A stretch of 64,000 bases of DNA from JAXGYX01 sp040772065 (GCA_040772065.1 JAXGYX010000001.1:1550001-1614000); one strand, 5' to 3'. Positions 1 to 8,529 are shown, numbered from the stretch's first letter. Translations and numbers: made by a program. Notes: generated by a model not told the origin, from the letters alone.

Positions 1-971
1 ATTGGGTGGCGGCTGTCCATGACACTGAGCGCCGTACGGCGCGCGATGCCCGTCTCCACCTCAAAGGGCGCCACACCATGATAGATGTCCGGCTCTTCTT
101 CCGCCGGCGAGTAACCTTTGCCTTTTTGTGTGCAGATATGCAACATCACCGGTCCGGCGTGCTGTTGCACAGCCTTCAAATAGAGATCCAGCTGTGTCGT
201 GTCATGGCCGTCGATCGGTCCATAGTAGCGCAACCCCAAGGCTTCGAACAAGATATTTTTTGGCTGGATCCGCTTTCTCATTCGATTTTTCACACCGGCG
301 AAAAAATGGCCCAGTGGTTTGCCAACTTTGGGGATCCGCGAGATGAACGTGTCCAATCGAGATTTGAATTTAATATAACGTGGCGCCACGCGGATTTTAT
401 CCAAATGGCGGGACAACGAGCCGACATTCGCGTCAATGCTCATTTGATTATCGTTTAAGATGATCAACAGATTCTTGTCATCGGGATCAATGTTGTTGAG
501 CGCCTCGTAGGCGAGGCCTCCGGTCATCGCGCCATCTCCGATCACCGCGACCACTTTTCCGGGGATGTCCCGCAGACGCATGCCTCGCGCGATCCCCAGC
601 GCCGCCGAAATGGAGGTCGCGCTGTGCCCGGTGTTGAACGAGTCGTACGGACTTTCATCACGTTTGGGAAATCCCGAGAGTCCCCCTTTTTTTCGCAATG
701 TTTCAAACGCGTCTTTTCTACCGGTCAAGATCTTATAGGCATAGGATTGATGTCCAACATCCCAAATGATCTTGTCCCGTTGAAAGTCGAACTGACGTAA
801 TAGAGAGATGGTCAGCTCGATCACTCCCAGATTGGAGGCCAAATGGCCACCGTTGCGCGAGACGACGTCGATGATCAACGAGCGCAAATCGGCGGCAAGT
901 TTCTCCAGCTGCTCTTTATTCATGTCGCGCAGCTCATCCGGTGATTCAATTGTGTCAAGTATCGATGTCAT
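1..971 (-). CDS. dxs: 1-deoxy-D-xylulose-5-phosphate synthase, N-terminal part (cut by window edge)
   Basis: Condenses pyruvate and glyceraldehyde 3-phosphate to DXP, the first step of the non-mevalonate isoprenoid pathway, using thiamine diphosphate. About 323 residues are present and the frame runs off the left edge without a stop. The TPP-binding motif GDGAMTGG starts near residue 145, the family's HLASNLG segment holds His43, and DVGHQSYAYK holds His74. An ATG at 977 is in frame two codons upstream; 971 is preferred because GGAAAG lies about 8 nt before it. The gene follows ispA on the same strand, the usual clostridial order, so precursor and prenyl-chain synthesis are probably co-transcribed. 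Confidence 0.95.
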   Translation of the reverse strand, partial: MTSILDTIESPDELRDMNKEQLEKLAADLRSLIIDVVSRNGGHLASNLGVIELTISLLRQFDFQRDKIIWDVGHQSYAYKILTGRKDAFETLRKKGGLSGFPKRDESPYDSFNTGHSATSISAALGIARGMRLRDIPGKVVAVIGDGAMTGGLAYEALNNIDPDDKNLLIILNDNQMSIDANVGSLSRHLDKIRVAPRYIKFKSRLDTFISRIPKVGKPLGHFFAGVKNRMRKRIQPKNILFEALGLRYYGPIDGHDTTQLDLYLKAVQQHAGPVMLHICTQKGKGYSPAEEEPDIYHGVAPFEVETGIARRTALSVMDSRHP

Positions 972-1018
972 GGTCATTTCTTTCCGAAATTCAGCGTGTT
1001 CAAAAGGCACACCGTTCT

Positions 1019-1981
1019 TTACTTTTCACGAACGAGCAAAGCTTGATTCAGCTCACTGAAAAAAGCCATGTTCAAACCATTGTCCGCCATCGTCTTAATC
1101 TGCCTATCAATGGTTTCCGACACCTTATACAAATAATCGCGCGCGGCAGCCTCGCCCAACAGTGAGACATAGGTCACTTTTTGATCGCGGGCGTCCTTGC
1201 CCACCGTTTTGCCGAGCACTTTGCTGTCTGAAGTGACGTCCAGCAAATCATCCTGAATCTGAAACGACTGACCCATCAGCTGTCCCAACCGCTCAAAACT
1301 CATCACGACCTCCGGGGCGCTGCCGCACAGCAATGCGCTGCTGACCAAAGACGCACTGATCAGCGCTCCGGTCTTCAGTTCATGCATCTTTTGCAGCTCG
1401 AGCAAGCTAAGAGTTTTCCCGGCGCTCTGGATATCGATCATCTGGCCGCCGATCATGCCGTCCTTGCCCGCCAGCGCGGCAACTTTAGCGCCACATGCGG
1501 CACCCGCCTTTCCCTCACGTATGCAAATCTCAAACAGCAGGGAATATGCCTCATTTAACAGCGCGTCACCGCTAAGCACAGCCGTGGCCTCGCCGAAAAC
1601 CACATGGTTGGTCGGTTTGCCCCGGCGCAGATCGTCGTCATCCATGCAGGGAAGATCGTCATGGACCAGAGAGTATGTGTGTATCATCTCAATGGCGACC
1701 GCCAGTTGGTCCAAGGAACGGTTCGCGGGCGCGACGGAATGATGAGCGGCCCGGCTTAGTTGAACACCTTTTGCTGGGTGAAACACTTCACCCAACAGAG
1801 CGTCGGCGGTGGCGTAGACCAATATGGCACGCAGTCGCTTTCCACCCGCCATCAGAGAGTAGCGCATGGATTCAATCAGCGTGCGGTACGCGAGCGAGTC
1901 ATCCGACCGCAACGAAGTATCAAGCACCTGTTCCACCCGCTTTTTCCACTCCTCCATTTGGTTGTCATAAGTCTTCATCAT
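1019..1981 (-). CDS. ispA: Farnesyl / geranylgeranyl diphosphate synthase (polyprenyl synthetase)
   Basis: Joins isopentenyl diphosphate to allylic diphosphates, consuming the product of the dxs pathway. The 320-residue protein has GGKRLR at 46-51, the first Asp-rich motif DDLPCMDDDD starting at 108 (the longer bacterial DDxxxxD form) and the second, QIQDDLLD, near 242-247. A roughly 25-residue stretch after residue 64 (GEVFHPAKG and following) is longer than usual for the family. The frame is open to 2062, but the start at 1981 is preferred: AGAGG sits 6 nt before ATG-ATG and the overlap with xseB then falls to 17 nt. Product chain length cannot be read from sequence. Confidence 0.92.
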   Translation of the reverse strand: MMKTYDNQMEEWKKRVEQVLDTSLRSDDSLAYRTLIESMRYSLMAGGKRLRAILVYATADALLGEVFHPAKGVQLSRAAHHSVAPANRSLDQLAVAIEMIHTYSLVHDDLPCMDDDDLRRGKPTNHVVFGEATAVLSGDALLNEAYSLLFEICIREGKAGAACGAKVAALAGKDGMIGGQMIDIQSAGKTLSLLELQKMHELKTGALISASLVSSALLCGSAPEVVMSFERLGQLMGQSFQIQDDLLDVTSDSKVLGKTVGKDARDQKVTYVSLLGEAAARDYLYKVSETIDRQIKTMADNGLNMAFFSELNQALLVREK

Positions 1982-2291
1982 TCTCGCCTCTTTCAAACGG
2001 CACCTCATGGCCGATCCCGTCTGAGTCTCGGACCAGTTGGGTGATCTTTCGTTCCGCCTCATTTAATTTCTGCGTGCAAAACGCGGTCAGCTCGGTGCCT
2101 TTTTTAAACAACTCCATGGACGCCTCGAGAGTCGTCTCACCCGATTCCATACGGCGCACCACAACCTCCAACTCTTGCAAGGCTTCCTCGAATGTCATTT
2201 CGCTATCTTCCGGCTGAAACGCTTCCAATGGTGTCTCTTTTAGATTGTCTGTCTGAGCGGATTGACCCTGATTTTCATTTTGCTCCCGCAT
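1965..2291 (-). CDS. xseB: Exodeoxyribonuclease VII small subunit
   Basis: Small subunit of exonuclease VII, which degrades single-stranded DNA with the XseA subunit. The 108-residue protein carries the family core from about residue 33 (MTFEEALQELEVVVRRMESG, then the LFKKGTEL and QKLNEAERKI helices), flanked by acidic, low-complexity N- and C-terminal tails that are longer than the usual 70-80 residue protein. GGAGG lies 5 nt before the ATG. It sits 27 nt after xseA and overlaps ispA, so translation is probably coupled. Confidence 0.93.
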   Translation of the reverse strand: MREQNENQGQSAQTDNLKETPLEAFQPEDSEMTFEEALQELEVVVRRMESGETTLEASMELFKKGTELTAFCTQKLNEAERKITQLVRDSDGIGHEVPFERGENDEDL

Positions 2292-2318
2292 ATCTTCCTC
2301 CCTTGTCGCTATGACGAC

Positions 2319-3578
2319 TCAATCGTTTGGCTCCGTTCGCTCCGGAGCGCCAACGTCATTCAAAGGCAGAGAACGGTGATCGACCGACTCTGCCAGGCAG
2401 TGGATGGTTCCGTCGATCAGCCGAATGTCCAGAACGTCACCGGGCGCGACATGGCGCACAGTTGTGATTGGCCTGACCGTCCGATCGGTAACCAGCCCAA
2501 ATCCTCGAGCCAGCACCTTCAAGGGGCTCAAGGCGTCCAGACTAAGTGACAGTCCGGACAGACTCTCTTTTCGATCCCGCGTCTGATTCGTCAGCGCCCG
2601 CGTCATTCGATCCTGCATGACATCCAATTCCTGTCGTCGGTTGTTGACCGGGTCCAACGGCCGGGTGAGCGCCGGCGTCCGCACCAGCGCGGTGGCGCGC
2701 AGGCGCAACATCTTCAGCTGGTTGCGCAACGCGTTCGCCAGCCGCCCTTTGGACTGCGCCAATTGTTCTTCCAGCGCCGCTTTGACCGGCATGGCGTACT
2801 CGGCAGCGGCGGAAGGAGTTGGGGCACGCACATCGGCGACAAAATCCGCTATCGTGAAGTCCGTCTCATGACCCACAGCGGATATGACCGGAATGCGACT
2901 CGAGTGGATGGCCCGCGCCAAAGCCTCGTCGTTAAACGCCCATAGGTCTTCGATTGAACCGCCACCGCGCCCGACGATCAGGACGTCACAGTCCCCACGT
3001 TCATTGAAGAGGCGGATGCCTTCGATGATGGTCGCCGCCGCGCCATCTCCTTGAACTTTGCAGGGGAACAAACTAAGTTCAAAATTCGGAAATCTACGGG
3101 ACAAGACATGGATGATGTCGCGAATGACCGCGCCCGAAGCGGAGGTCACCACCCCGATTTTGCGCGGCAATAATTTAAGCGGTCGCTTGCGCACCGGATC
3201 AAACAATCCTTCCGCCTCGAGTTTTTTGCGCAAGGCCTCAAACGCCTCGAACAGGTCACCTTGTCCGGTCAGCGTCATGCGACTCACATACAGTTGAAAT
3301 TTTCCATCCCGCTCATAAAAACCCGCCCTGCAATCACAGATGACTTCGTCGCCATCTTTTGGCTCAAAGCGCAGGCTCCTCGCGTCACCGGCGAACATGA
3401 CCGAGCTGACAACCGCGTTCGCGTCTTTAAGGCTGAAATATAAATGTCCCGATCGGTAACGTTTGAAATTGGACAATTCGCCACGCACCTTCATCTTCGC
3501 CAACGCGCTTTGCGCGCCGATCAGACGAGCCACATAATTATTCAATTGCGAAACGGCGACCACCGCGATCTCAGTCAT
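2319..3578 (-). CDS. xseA: Exodeoxyribonuclease VII large subunit
   Basis: Catalytic large subunit of exonuclease VII. The 419-residue protein has the N-terminal OB-fold (about residues 8-100, containing VRGELSNFKRYRSGHLYFSL) followed by the catalytic domain with VIVGRGGGSIEDLWAFNDE near residue 200 and SAVGHETDFTIADFVADVRA after it; the C-terminal part is predicted helical. Length is typical. The ATG overlaps the nusB stop by 8 nt, giving coupled translation nusB-xseA-xseB-ispA-dxs. Confidence 0.95.
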   Translation of the reverse strand: MTEIAVVAVSQLNNYVARLIGAQSALAKMKVRGELSNFKRYRSGHLYFSLKDANAVVSSVMFAGDARSLRFEPKDGDEVICDCRAGFYERDGKFQLYVSRMTLTGQGDLFEAFEALRKKLEAEGLFDPVRKRPLKLLPRKIGVVTSASGAVIRDIIHVLSRRFPNFELSLFPCKVQGDGAAATIIEGIRLFNERGDCDVLIVGRGGGSIEDLWAFNDEALARAIHSSRIPVISAVGHETDFTIADFVADVRAPTPSAAAEYAMPVKAALEEQLAQSKGRLANALRNQLKMLRLRATALVRTPALTRPLDPVNNRRQELDVMQDRMTRALTNQTRDRKESLSGLSLSLDALSPLKVLARGFGLVTDRTVRPITTVRHVAPGDVLDIRLIDGTIHCLAESVDHRSLPLNDVGAPERTEPND

Positions 3579-4083
3579 CGCTGGACAGCTCCTTCCCGTC
3601 TTTCGCGCCTTCTTTGGCGCACGAAAATTGTTTCAAGCGTCCCAACACCGCATTGATGTATGGACGGCTGGAAGAATCCGCATACTTTTTCGTCAGCAAA
3701 ACCGCTTCGCTGACCGAGACGTTGAAAGGAATGTCGGGAAGTCTGGTGATCTCATAAGTCGCCAGACGCATGATACAAAGATCCACCGTCGGCAATCGGT
3801 CGACCGACCAGCCAACCAAAAACTCCTTGAAACACTGATCCAGACTTTCTTTATGCTCGCTGATATACGTCACGGCGTCCGCGATGTATTGTTTTTCATC
3901 GTTGGGCACCTGACGCGCAAGGTCACCCGGGTATTCCTCAGGTAAGAAATCAAGGTCTTTCGACAAGGGCGCGTAGGTCACTTGATCCAAAAAAGCGCGG
4001 ATCTGTTCGTCGCGGTCCGACTTTTGGATTTCCAATTGATACAAGAGTTGAAAGGTTCTCTCTCTGGCTTCTCTGCGACTCAA
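3571..4083 (-). CDS. nusB: Transcription antitermination factor NusB
   Basis: RNA-binding factor of the rRNA antitermination complex. The all-helical protein begins SRREARERTFQLLYQLE, matching the family N terminus, and contains TVDLCIMRLATYEI and SEAVLLTKKYADSSSRPYINAVLG near the end. The apparent ATG at 4089 is immediately preceded by GGAGG (4090-4094), leaving no spacer. The in-frame TTG at 4083 has a 6-nt spacer and gives the family-like start, so TTG is preferred (170 residues). It leads the xseAB-ispA-dxs group and follows the asp23-amaP genes. Confidence 0.92.
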   Translation of the reverse strand: MSRREARERTFQLLYQLEIQKSDRDEQIRAFLDQVTYAPLSKDLDFLPEEYPGDLARQVPNDEKQYIADAVTYISEHKESLDQCFKEFLVGWSVDRLPTVDLCIMRLATYEITRLPDIPFNVSVSEAVLLTKKYADSSSRPYINAVLGRLKQFSCAKEGAKDGKELSSDD

Positions 4084-4185
4084 GTTCATCCTCCCTATCG
4101 TGTTGTCAAATTTCTGTCACACTCTCGGCAAAACCGCCACCTGCTTAATTACGTTATTTTTTCGCGCCGGTCCCAAACTGTATCC

Positions 4186-4231
4186 AAATCGGCCGCGCGT
4201 ATTCAGCGAAATCGGCCGCGCACGCTCAGCG
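4186..4231. repeat. Imperfect 23-bp tandem repeat at the 3' end of the DUF2273 gene
   Basis: Two adjacent 23-bp copies, 4186-4208 and 4209-4231, each beginning AAATCGGCCGCGC and ending TCAGCG, differ at four consecutive positions. The second copy contains the stop codon of the DUF2273 gene (4226-4228), so the repeat looks like a duplication of the gene's tail into the untranslated region. Confidence 0.75.
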
Positions 4232-4462
4232 AAACCGCCCCGGCGGAAAGATTCGATCGATCAAATCCCGCAAATTCTCCGGATCAGACAAGTATCGCAC
4301 TCCGAACACATAGCCGCCGACCGTCAACGCCACAATGAACAACGTGCGCCAAAACCCAAAGATCATCAACAAAAGAGCGAAAATAAAACAAACACCGCCC
4401 ACGATCCAACCGGCGTTTTTTCGATTAACTTTCTCCATTAAAGGCTCAAACAGTTTTTTCAT
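4226..4462 (-). CDS. DUF2273 small membrane protein
   Basis: A 78-residue protein with two predicted membrane segments (AGWIVGGVCFIFALLLMIFG and TLFIVALTVGGYVFGV) and a basic, proline-ending tail. DUF2273 proteins are regularly encoded with Asp23 and AmaP in Firmicutes, as here, and are thought to belong to the membrane platform of that envelope-stress system; no enzymatic role is known. The ATG at 4462 is chosen over an in-frame TTG at 4474. Neither has a strong ribosome site. Confidence 0.8.
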   Translation of the reverse strand: MKKLFEPLMEKVNRKNAGWIVGGVCFIFALLLMIFGFWRTLFIVALTVGGYVFGVRYLSDPENLRDLIDRIFPPGRFR

Positions 4463-4510
4463 ATTCTCGTTCAATCTCAGGGCTCGGGCGTCGGCCTCGA
4501 GCGGACGCGA

Positions 4511-5062
4511 TCAATGCTCAATTTTCGCGCCAACCAATTCCACACGTGTGACCTTGACCTCCACCGAAGCGACCGGAATGCCGGTATAACGCTCAACATC
4601 TTTTTTGATCCGATCCTGTACAATCGCCATTTGCGCTGGTATCTCAACATCCGAATACAGAATAACTGAAAGAGAAACTCGGATTGCGTTGTTTTTCGCC
4701 GGGTAGATCCGCGCCTTCGCAGTTTTAACGCCGGCCTGCGCCAACTTCGCTGAGTTCAGCGCGATGCTCTCGATCGCGTCAATGCCGATATCGACATTGC
4801 CGGTCTCACCCTCTCTCACCCGTGTCTTGCGCATGCGGTCACTCATCAGAGCGTAGGTCATCATAAAAATTCCGGATACCAAAAAGATCACGCAGATTGA
4901 AATCGCAGCGGCCTTGGCTCCGGGGTTTTCTCCGATGCGCTGCACCATCAATAACAAAGTCGCTCCCGCCACCGGGTTGACGATCTGCCAACCCACCAGC
5001 ACGGCGGTCAATGACACGACCAAAGAAAAAAGAAACAATATAAATCGAATTCGTTTGCGCAT
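4511..5062 (-). CDS. amaP: Alkaline shock response membrane anchor protein AmaP
   Basis: A 183-residue protein with two N-terminal membrane helices (about residues 5-28 and 50-72) and a cytoplasmic C-terminal domain related to Asp23 (IYPAKNNAIRVSLSVILYSD to IPVASVEVKVTRVEL). In staphylococci AmaP tethers Asp23 to the membrane; the gene here lies 6 nt downstream of an asp23 homologue and upstream of DUF2273, the usual trio. GGAGG is 14 nt before the ATG, a longer spacer than normal, so coupling to asp23 translation is likely. Confidence 0.88.
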   Translation of the reverse strand: MRKRIRFILFLFSLVVSLTAVLVGWQIVNPVAGATLLLMVQRIGENPGAKAAAISICVIFLVSGIFMMTYALMSDRMRKTRVREGETGNVDIGIDAIESIALNSAKLAQAGVKTAKARIYPAKNNAIRVSLSVILYSDVEIPAQMAIVQDRIKKDVERYTGIPVASVEVKVTRVELVGAKIEH

Positions 5063-5068
5063 GACAGA

Positions 5069-5440
5069 TCAAGATTCCTCCGCCGGTATAATGTCAATCA
5101 CATGTACATCCACCGCGTCCACATTCAATCCCGTGAATGTTTCAACATCGGACTTCACATTTTCCTGAATCGACCATGCGACTTCGGGAATGATGTGACC
5201 AAAATAGACAATCGGATAAACTGTGACGCTGACCGCGTTGGTCGTGTCACTCTTAAAGTAAACCTTCACACCACTGCTCTCCGGCTGGATGCCAAGAGCC
5301 ACTCGGAACAAGGCCGCGCCACCGGCGGCCAGACGGGCGACGCCCTTGGTCTGCATCGCCGCCTCCGCGGCGTACTGGGCGATAAAGCCACGAGACATCG
5401 TGCGCTCGCCTTTCGCGATACCGCGGTACGTCTCGGCCAT
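5069..5440 (-). CDS. asp23: Asp23/Gls24 family envelope stress protein
   Basis: A 123-residue soluble protein with the Asp23 fold: MSRGFIAQYAAEAAMQTKGVARL, then SGVKVYFKSDTTNAVSVTVYPIVYFGHIIPEVAW and a closing VDVHVIDIIPAE strand. Members coat the inner membrane face through AmaP and are linked to cell-envelope homeostasis. The frame is open to 5503 inside efp; the ATG at 5440, one base after the efp stop, is preferred. A shorter start at 5398 is also possible. Confidence 0.88.
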   Translation of the reverse strand: MAETYRGIAKGERTMSRGFIAQYAAEAAMQTKGVARLAAGGAALFRVALGIQPESSGVKVYFKSDTTNAVSVTVYPIVYFGHIIPEVAWSIQENVKSDVETFTGLNVDAVDVHVIDIIPAEES

Positions 5441-5441
5441 C

Positions 5442-6002
5442 TTACTTGACTCGTTCCATGTATTCTCCGGATCGTGTATCGATGCGGATTTTCTCGCCTT
5501 CATTGATAAAAAGCGGAACCTTGACGATCGCTCCGGTCTCCACTTCGGCGTTTTTCGTCACATTCGTCGCCGTGTCGCCCTTCACTCCGGGTTCGGTGTG
5601 AGTGATCTCCAACTCGACAAACAACGGCAGCTCCACACTGAAGATGTCCCCTTTATGCGAAACCACTTTGCAGACCATACCGTCTTTTAAAAACTTCAAA
5701 CCATCGCCAATCATTTCCGCCGTGAAAGGTGTTTGATCATAACTTTCGGTATCCATAAAATAATAAAGGTCTCCGTCCTGATAAAGGTAGGACATGTCGC
5801 GGCGCTCAAGGTAAACTTCCTCGAATTTATCATTTGGGTTGAATGAACGTTCGACCACACTGCCGGTGCGTACATTTCTATATTTGGTCCGCACAAATGC
5901 GGCGCCTTTTCCCGGTTTGACATGTTGAAACTCAACAACCTGGTAAACACCGCCGTCCATCTCAAAGTTCATACCGTTTCTGAAGTCACCTGCTGATATC
6001 AT
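5442..6002 (-). CDS. efp: Translation elongation factor P
   Basis: Relieves ribosome stalling at polyproline. The 186-residue protein has the three beta-barrel domains of the family and the tip loop KPGKGAAF, whose second lysine is the residue modified in many bacteria. AGGAGG lies 7 nt before the ATG. It is the first gene of the minus-strand run through asp23, amaP, DUF2273 and on to nusB; no clear sigma-70 promoter was found in 6003-6154. Confidence 0.97.
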   Translation of the reverse strand: MISAGDFRNGMNFEMDGGVYQVVEFQHVKPGKGAAFVRTKYRNVRTGSVVERSFNPNDKFEEVYLERRDMSYLYQDGDLYYFMDTESYDQTPFTAEMIGDGLKFLKDGMVCKVVSHKGDIFSVELPLFVELEITHTEPGVKGDTATNVTKNAEVETGAIVKVPLFINEGEKIRIDTRSGEYMERVK

Positions 6003-6154
6003 TTGAACCTCCTGGTCTGTATATCAATTTCCGCTGTCACTGTCGTTTTAAGATCCTCGCGCAGCCGCGCCGTTATTGAATAAAATACGAAAAAATGCAT
6101 AAACATACATTGTTGAATCGTACCATACCATTCTATTTGTTTCCTGAAATCCGG

Positions 6155-7075
6155 TCAATCGTTTTCCGCTTCTTTGATTCCGGCGTACTCCATTCTCATT
6201 TTTTGTTCATCCCAACCAAGATCCTTCATCAACGCCTCACGATAGACGCCCAGTTTGTCGCGTGAATCTTCGGGCAGCCGGGGATATTGTGGATTGATCG
6301 CTTCCAAATGCGCGATGATGATCTCGGAAATCACGAATTTGGCGTACCATTTACGGTTGCCCGGAATGACATACCATGGGCAGTTCGAGGTCGACGTCTC
6401 ATTGAGCGCGTCTTCAAAGGCGAGCATATAGTCGTCCCATAGGTCTCGTTCGGCTATGTCCGACTCCGAAAATTTCCAGTTTTTCGCATCATTTTCAATC
6501 CTGCCCAAAAAGCGTTTGGCCTGCTCATCTTTGCTGATATTCAGAAAAAACTTTATGACGGTTGTCCCATTTTGATAAAGATGCCTCTCCCAGTCGCGAA
6601 TCTGTTCATACCGTTTGCGCCAAATTTTCTCGGTCGCGCGCCGTGGCAACGGTTGTTTTTCCGGCAGGTCCCGCACCCGCGCGATCAACACCTCCTCATA
6701 ATGTGAGCGGTTGAAAATCCCGATGTGTCCCCGTTCGGGAAGAGCCACTTGACAGCGCCACAAATAATCGTGCGCCAAGTCAGTTTTTGACGGTTGCTTG
6801 AAACTGACGACTTTAACACCTTGTGGATTGACACCACTCATCACATGTTTGATCGCGCTATCTTTACCCGCGGCGTCCATACCTTGAAAGACGATGAGCA
6901 GACTTTCGGTTCCATCGGCATAAAAGCGATCTTGCAGTTTGAACATCCTGTCGCGGTTTCGCGCCAACAGCTCCGCGCCTTCAGATTTGTCGCTCGGCCC
7001 GCCATTTATCTCTTTTGGAAAATCAACCAGTTTAACTCGTTCGGTTTCCGGCACACAAAAACGACTGATATCCAT
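6155..7075 (-). CDS. PPK2-family polyphosphate kinase
   Basis: Transfers phosphate between polyphosphate and nucleotides in the cytoplasm. The 306-residue protein has a Walker A motif GMDAAGKDS at 65-73, the Walker B-type segment IFNRSHYEEVLIARVRDLP and the lid region RYEQIRDWERHLYQNGT, typical of PPK2. The short single-domain form does not tell AMP- from ADP-using classes. The ATG at 7075 is chosen over a GTG at 7084 because AGGGTGA stands 5 nt before it. It is divergent from fabV. With ppk1 and ppx at 26561-30571 the genome has a complete polyphosphate cycle. Confidence 0.92.
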   Translation of the reverse strand: MDISRFCVPETERVKLVDFPKEINGGPSDKSEGAELLARNRDRMFKLQDRFYADGTESLLIVFQGMDAAGKDSAIKHVMSGVNPQGVKVVSFKQPSKTDLAHDYLWRCQVALPERGHIGIFNRSHYEEVLIARVRDLPEKQPLPRRATEKIWRKRYEQIRDWERHLYQNGTTVIKFFLNISKDEQAKRFLGRIENDAKNWKFSESDIAERDLWDDYMLAFEDALNETSTSNCPWYVIPGNRKWYAKFVISEIIIAHLEAINPQYPRLPEDSRDKLGVYREALMKDLGWDEQKMRMEYAGIKEAEND

Positions 7076-7142
7076 CTTTCTCACCCTTTCTCACTTTTCA
7101 CAGTTTCATTTGTCGGCTGGCCATCAGGTTTCGCCAAAGATT

Positions 7143-7151
7143 TGTTATAAT
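7143..7151 (+). promoter_or_regulatory. Putative extended -10 promoter of fabV
   Basis: TGT followed by TATAAT (7146-7151) fits an extended -10 element (TGnTATAAT). No good -35 box lies at the right distance, so the call rests on the -10 alone. It is 62 nt before the fabV start. Confidence 0.4.
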
Positions 7152-7212
7152 CGACACATTCAGGATAACATGTTTTCAGTACATTTGACGCGCCCGCGAG
7201 AAGGAGTCGACT

Positions 7213-8376
7213 ATGATCGTAAAACCGAAAATTCGTAATTTTTTATGTCTGACCGCACATCCGGATGGCTGTGCCGAAAGCGTCCGCCGACAAATTGATT
7301 ATGTTCGTTCCCGGCCCTCAGTGGAAGGCGCAAAGCGTGTTTTAGTCATCGGTTCCTCCACAGGGTACGGACTGGCCTCGCGCATCGCCTGTGCGTTTGG
7401 CTGTGGAGCGGACACAGTCGGCGTCATGTTCGAAAAACCGGCCGCCGGCAAGCGCACCGCAAGCGCCGGTTTTTACAACAATCGGGCATTCGAAAATGAG
7501 GCGAAAGCGGCCGGATTGTTGGCGGAGACAATTAACGGCGACGCATATTCCGACGAAGTGAAAGATCAGGTCCTCGCGTTGATCAAGGAAAAACTGGGCA
7601 CGGTCGATCTTGTGATTTATAGTCTCGCCTCGCCGCGCCGCACCGACCGCGACGGTGTGACCTGGTCCTCCGTGATCAAACCCACCGGTCAGCCTTACGA
7701 AGGCAAGACACTCAACCTTTCCAACAACACCGTGGAAATGGCGAGTTTGGAGCCCGCAACGGGCGAAGAGATCGAGGCGACAGTCAAGGTTATGGGTGGC
7801 GAGGATTGGCTGGAATGGATCAGCCGGCTGGACGCGGCGGGCGTGCTAAGTCCGGGGGCGACCACATTCGCGTATTCTTATATTGGCCCATCCATCACCT
7901 ATGCGATTTATAAAGACGGTTCGATCGGCAAGGCGAAAGAGGACTTGTACCGTGCGGCGGATGAGATCAACGAGCGATTCACCGAGCGAAATTACAAGGC
8001 GCTTGTCGCGGTCAACAAGGCGGTGGTCACACAGGCGAGCGCGGCCATTCCATCGGTCACTCTGTATTTATCAATTTTGTATAAAGTGATGAAAGCCGCC
8101 GGCAACCACGAGGGCTGCGTCGAACAAATGTATCGCCTGCTGGCTGATAAAATCTATGTGCCGGACACCCCGCTGGACGAGCGCGGGCTGGTGCGCATGG
8201 ACGATCGGGAGATGTTGCCCGAGATTCAGCGTGAGGTCCTGGAGCTTTGGGACAAAGTTGACAGTGACACGGTCGCCGAGCTGACGGACATCGCCGGATA
8301 CTGGGAAGATTTTCATAATCTGTTCGGTTTTGGCTATGACAACATAGACTACGAAAAAGATGTCGACATATCGTGA
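7213..8376 (+). CDS. fabV: Trans-2-enoyl-CoA / enoyl-ACP reductase FabV
   Basis: NADH-dependent reductase of the TER/FabV family that reduces crotonyl-CoA or enoyl-ACP. The 387-residue protein has the long N-terminal extension of the family, the nucleotide loop VLVIGSSTGYGLASRIACAF (about 44-63) and the Y-x8-K active site with Tyr233 and Lys242 in YKDGSIGKAK. The single-domain length of about 390 residues separates it from FabI. In clostridia such enzymes can act in butyrate formation as well as fatty-acid synthesis; no neighbouring gene settles which. It stands alone with its own promoter. Confidence 0.95.
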   Translation: MIVKPKIRNFLCLTAHPDGCAESVRRQIDYVRSRPSVEGAKRVLVIGSSTGYGLASRIACAFGCGADTVGVMFEKPAAGKRTASAGFYNNRAFENEAKAAGLLAETINGDAYSDEVKDQVLALIKEKLGTVDLVIYSLASPRRTDRDGVTWSSVIKPTGQPYEGKTLNLSNNTVEMASLEPATGEEIEATVKVMGGEDWLEWISRLDAAGVLSPGATTFAYSYIGPSITYAIYKDGSIGKAKEDLYRAADEINERFTERNYKALVAVNKAVVTQASAAIPSVTLYLSILYKVMKAAGNHEGCVEQMYRLLADKIYVPDTPLDERGLVRMDDREMLPEIQREVLELWDKVDSDTVAELTDIAGYWEDFHNLFGFGYDNIDYEKDVDIS

Positions 8377-8411
8377 CGTGAACAGATGATTTGAAGTAAA
8401 GCGCGCACAAA

Positions 8412-8529
8412 AAAAGGATTGTCTCAAGGTGATATGCCCCTCTCCTCGTCTTCAGATATTTATATAATTCATCTGTCAACTGCGAGGAAGCGTATCAAGA
8501 CACAAAATGTGTCAATAGGCAATCCTTTT
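8412..8529. other. Structured element: 13-bp outer stem enclosing inner hairpins; possible large terminator or small RNA
   Basis: AAAAGGATTGTCT at 8412-8424 pairs with AGGCAATCCTTTT at 8517-8529 (one G-T pair). Inside lie CCTCG (8444-8448) with CGAGG (8483-8487), CAGAT (8453-8457) with ATCTG (8471-8475), and the perfect hairpin GACACA-AAA-TGTGTC (8499-8513). On the minus strand the outer stem is followed by seven T (8409-8415), as in an intrinsic terminator, so it could end the lipoprotein transcript; on the plus strand it follows fabV. No ORF of its own was recognised. Confidence 0.5.
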
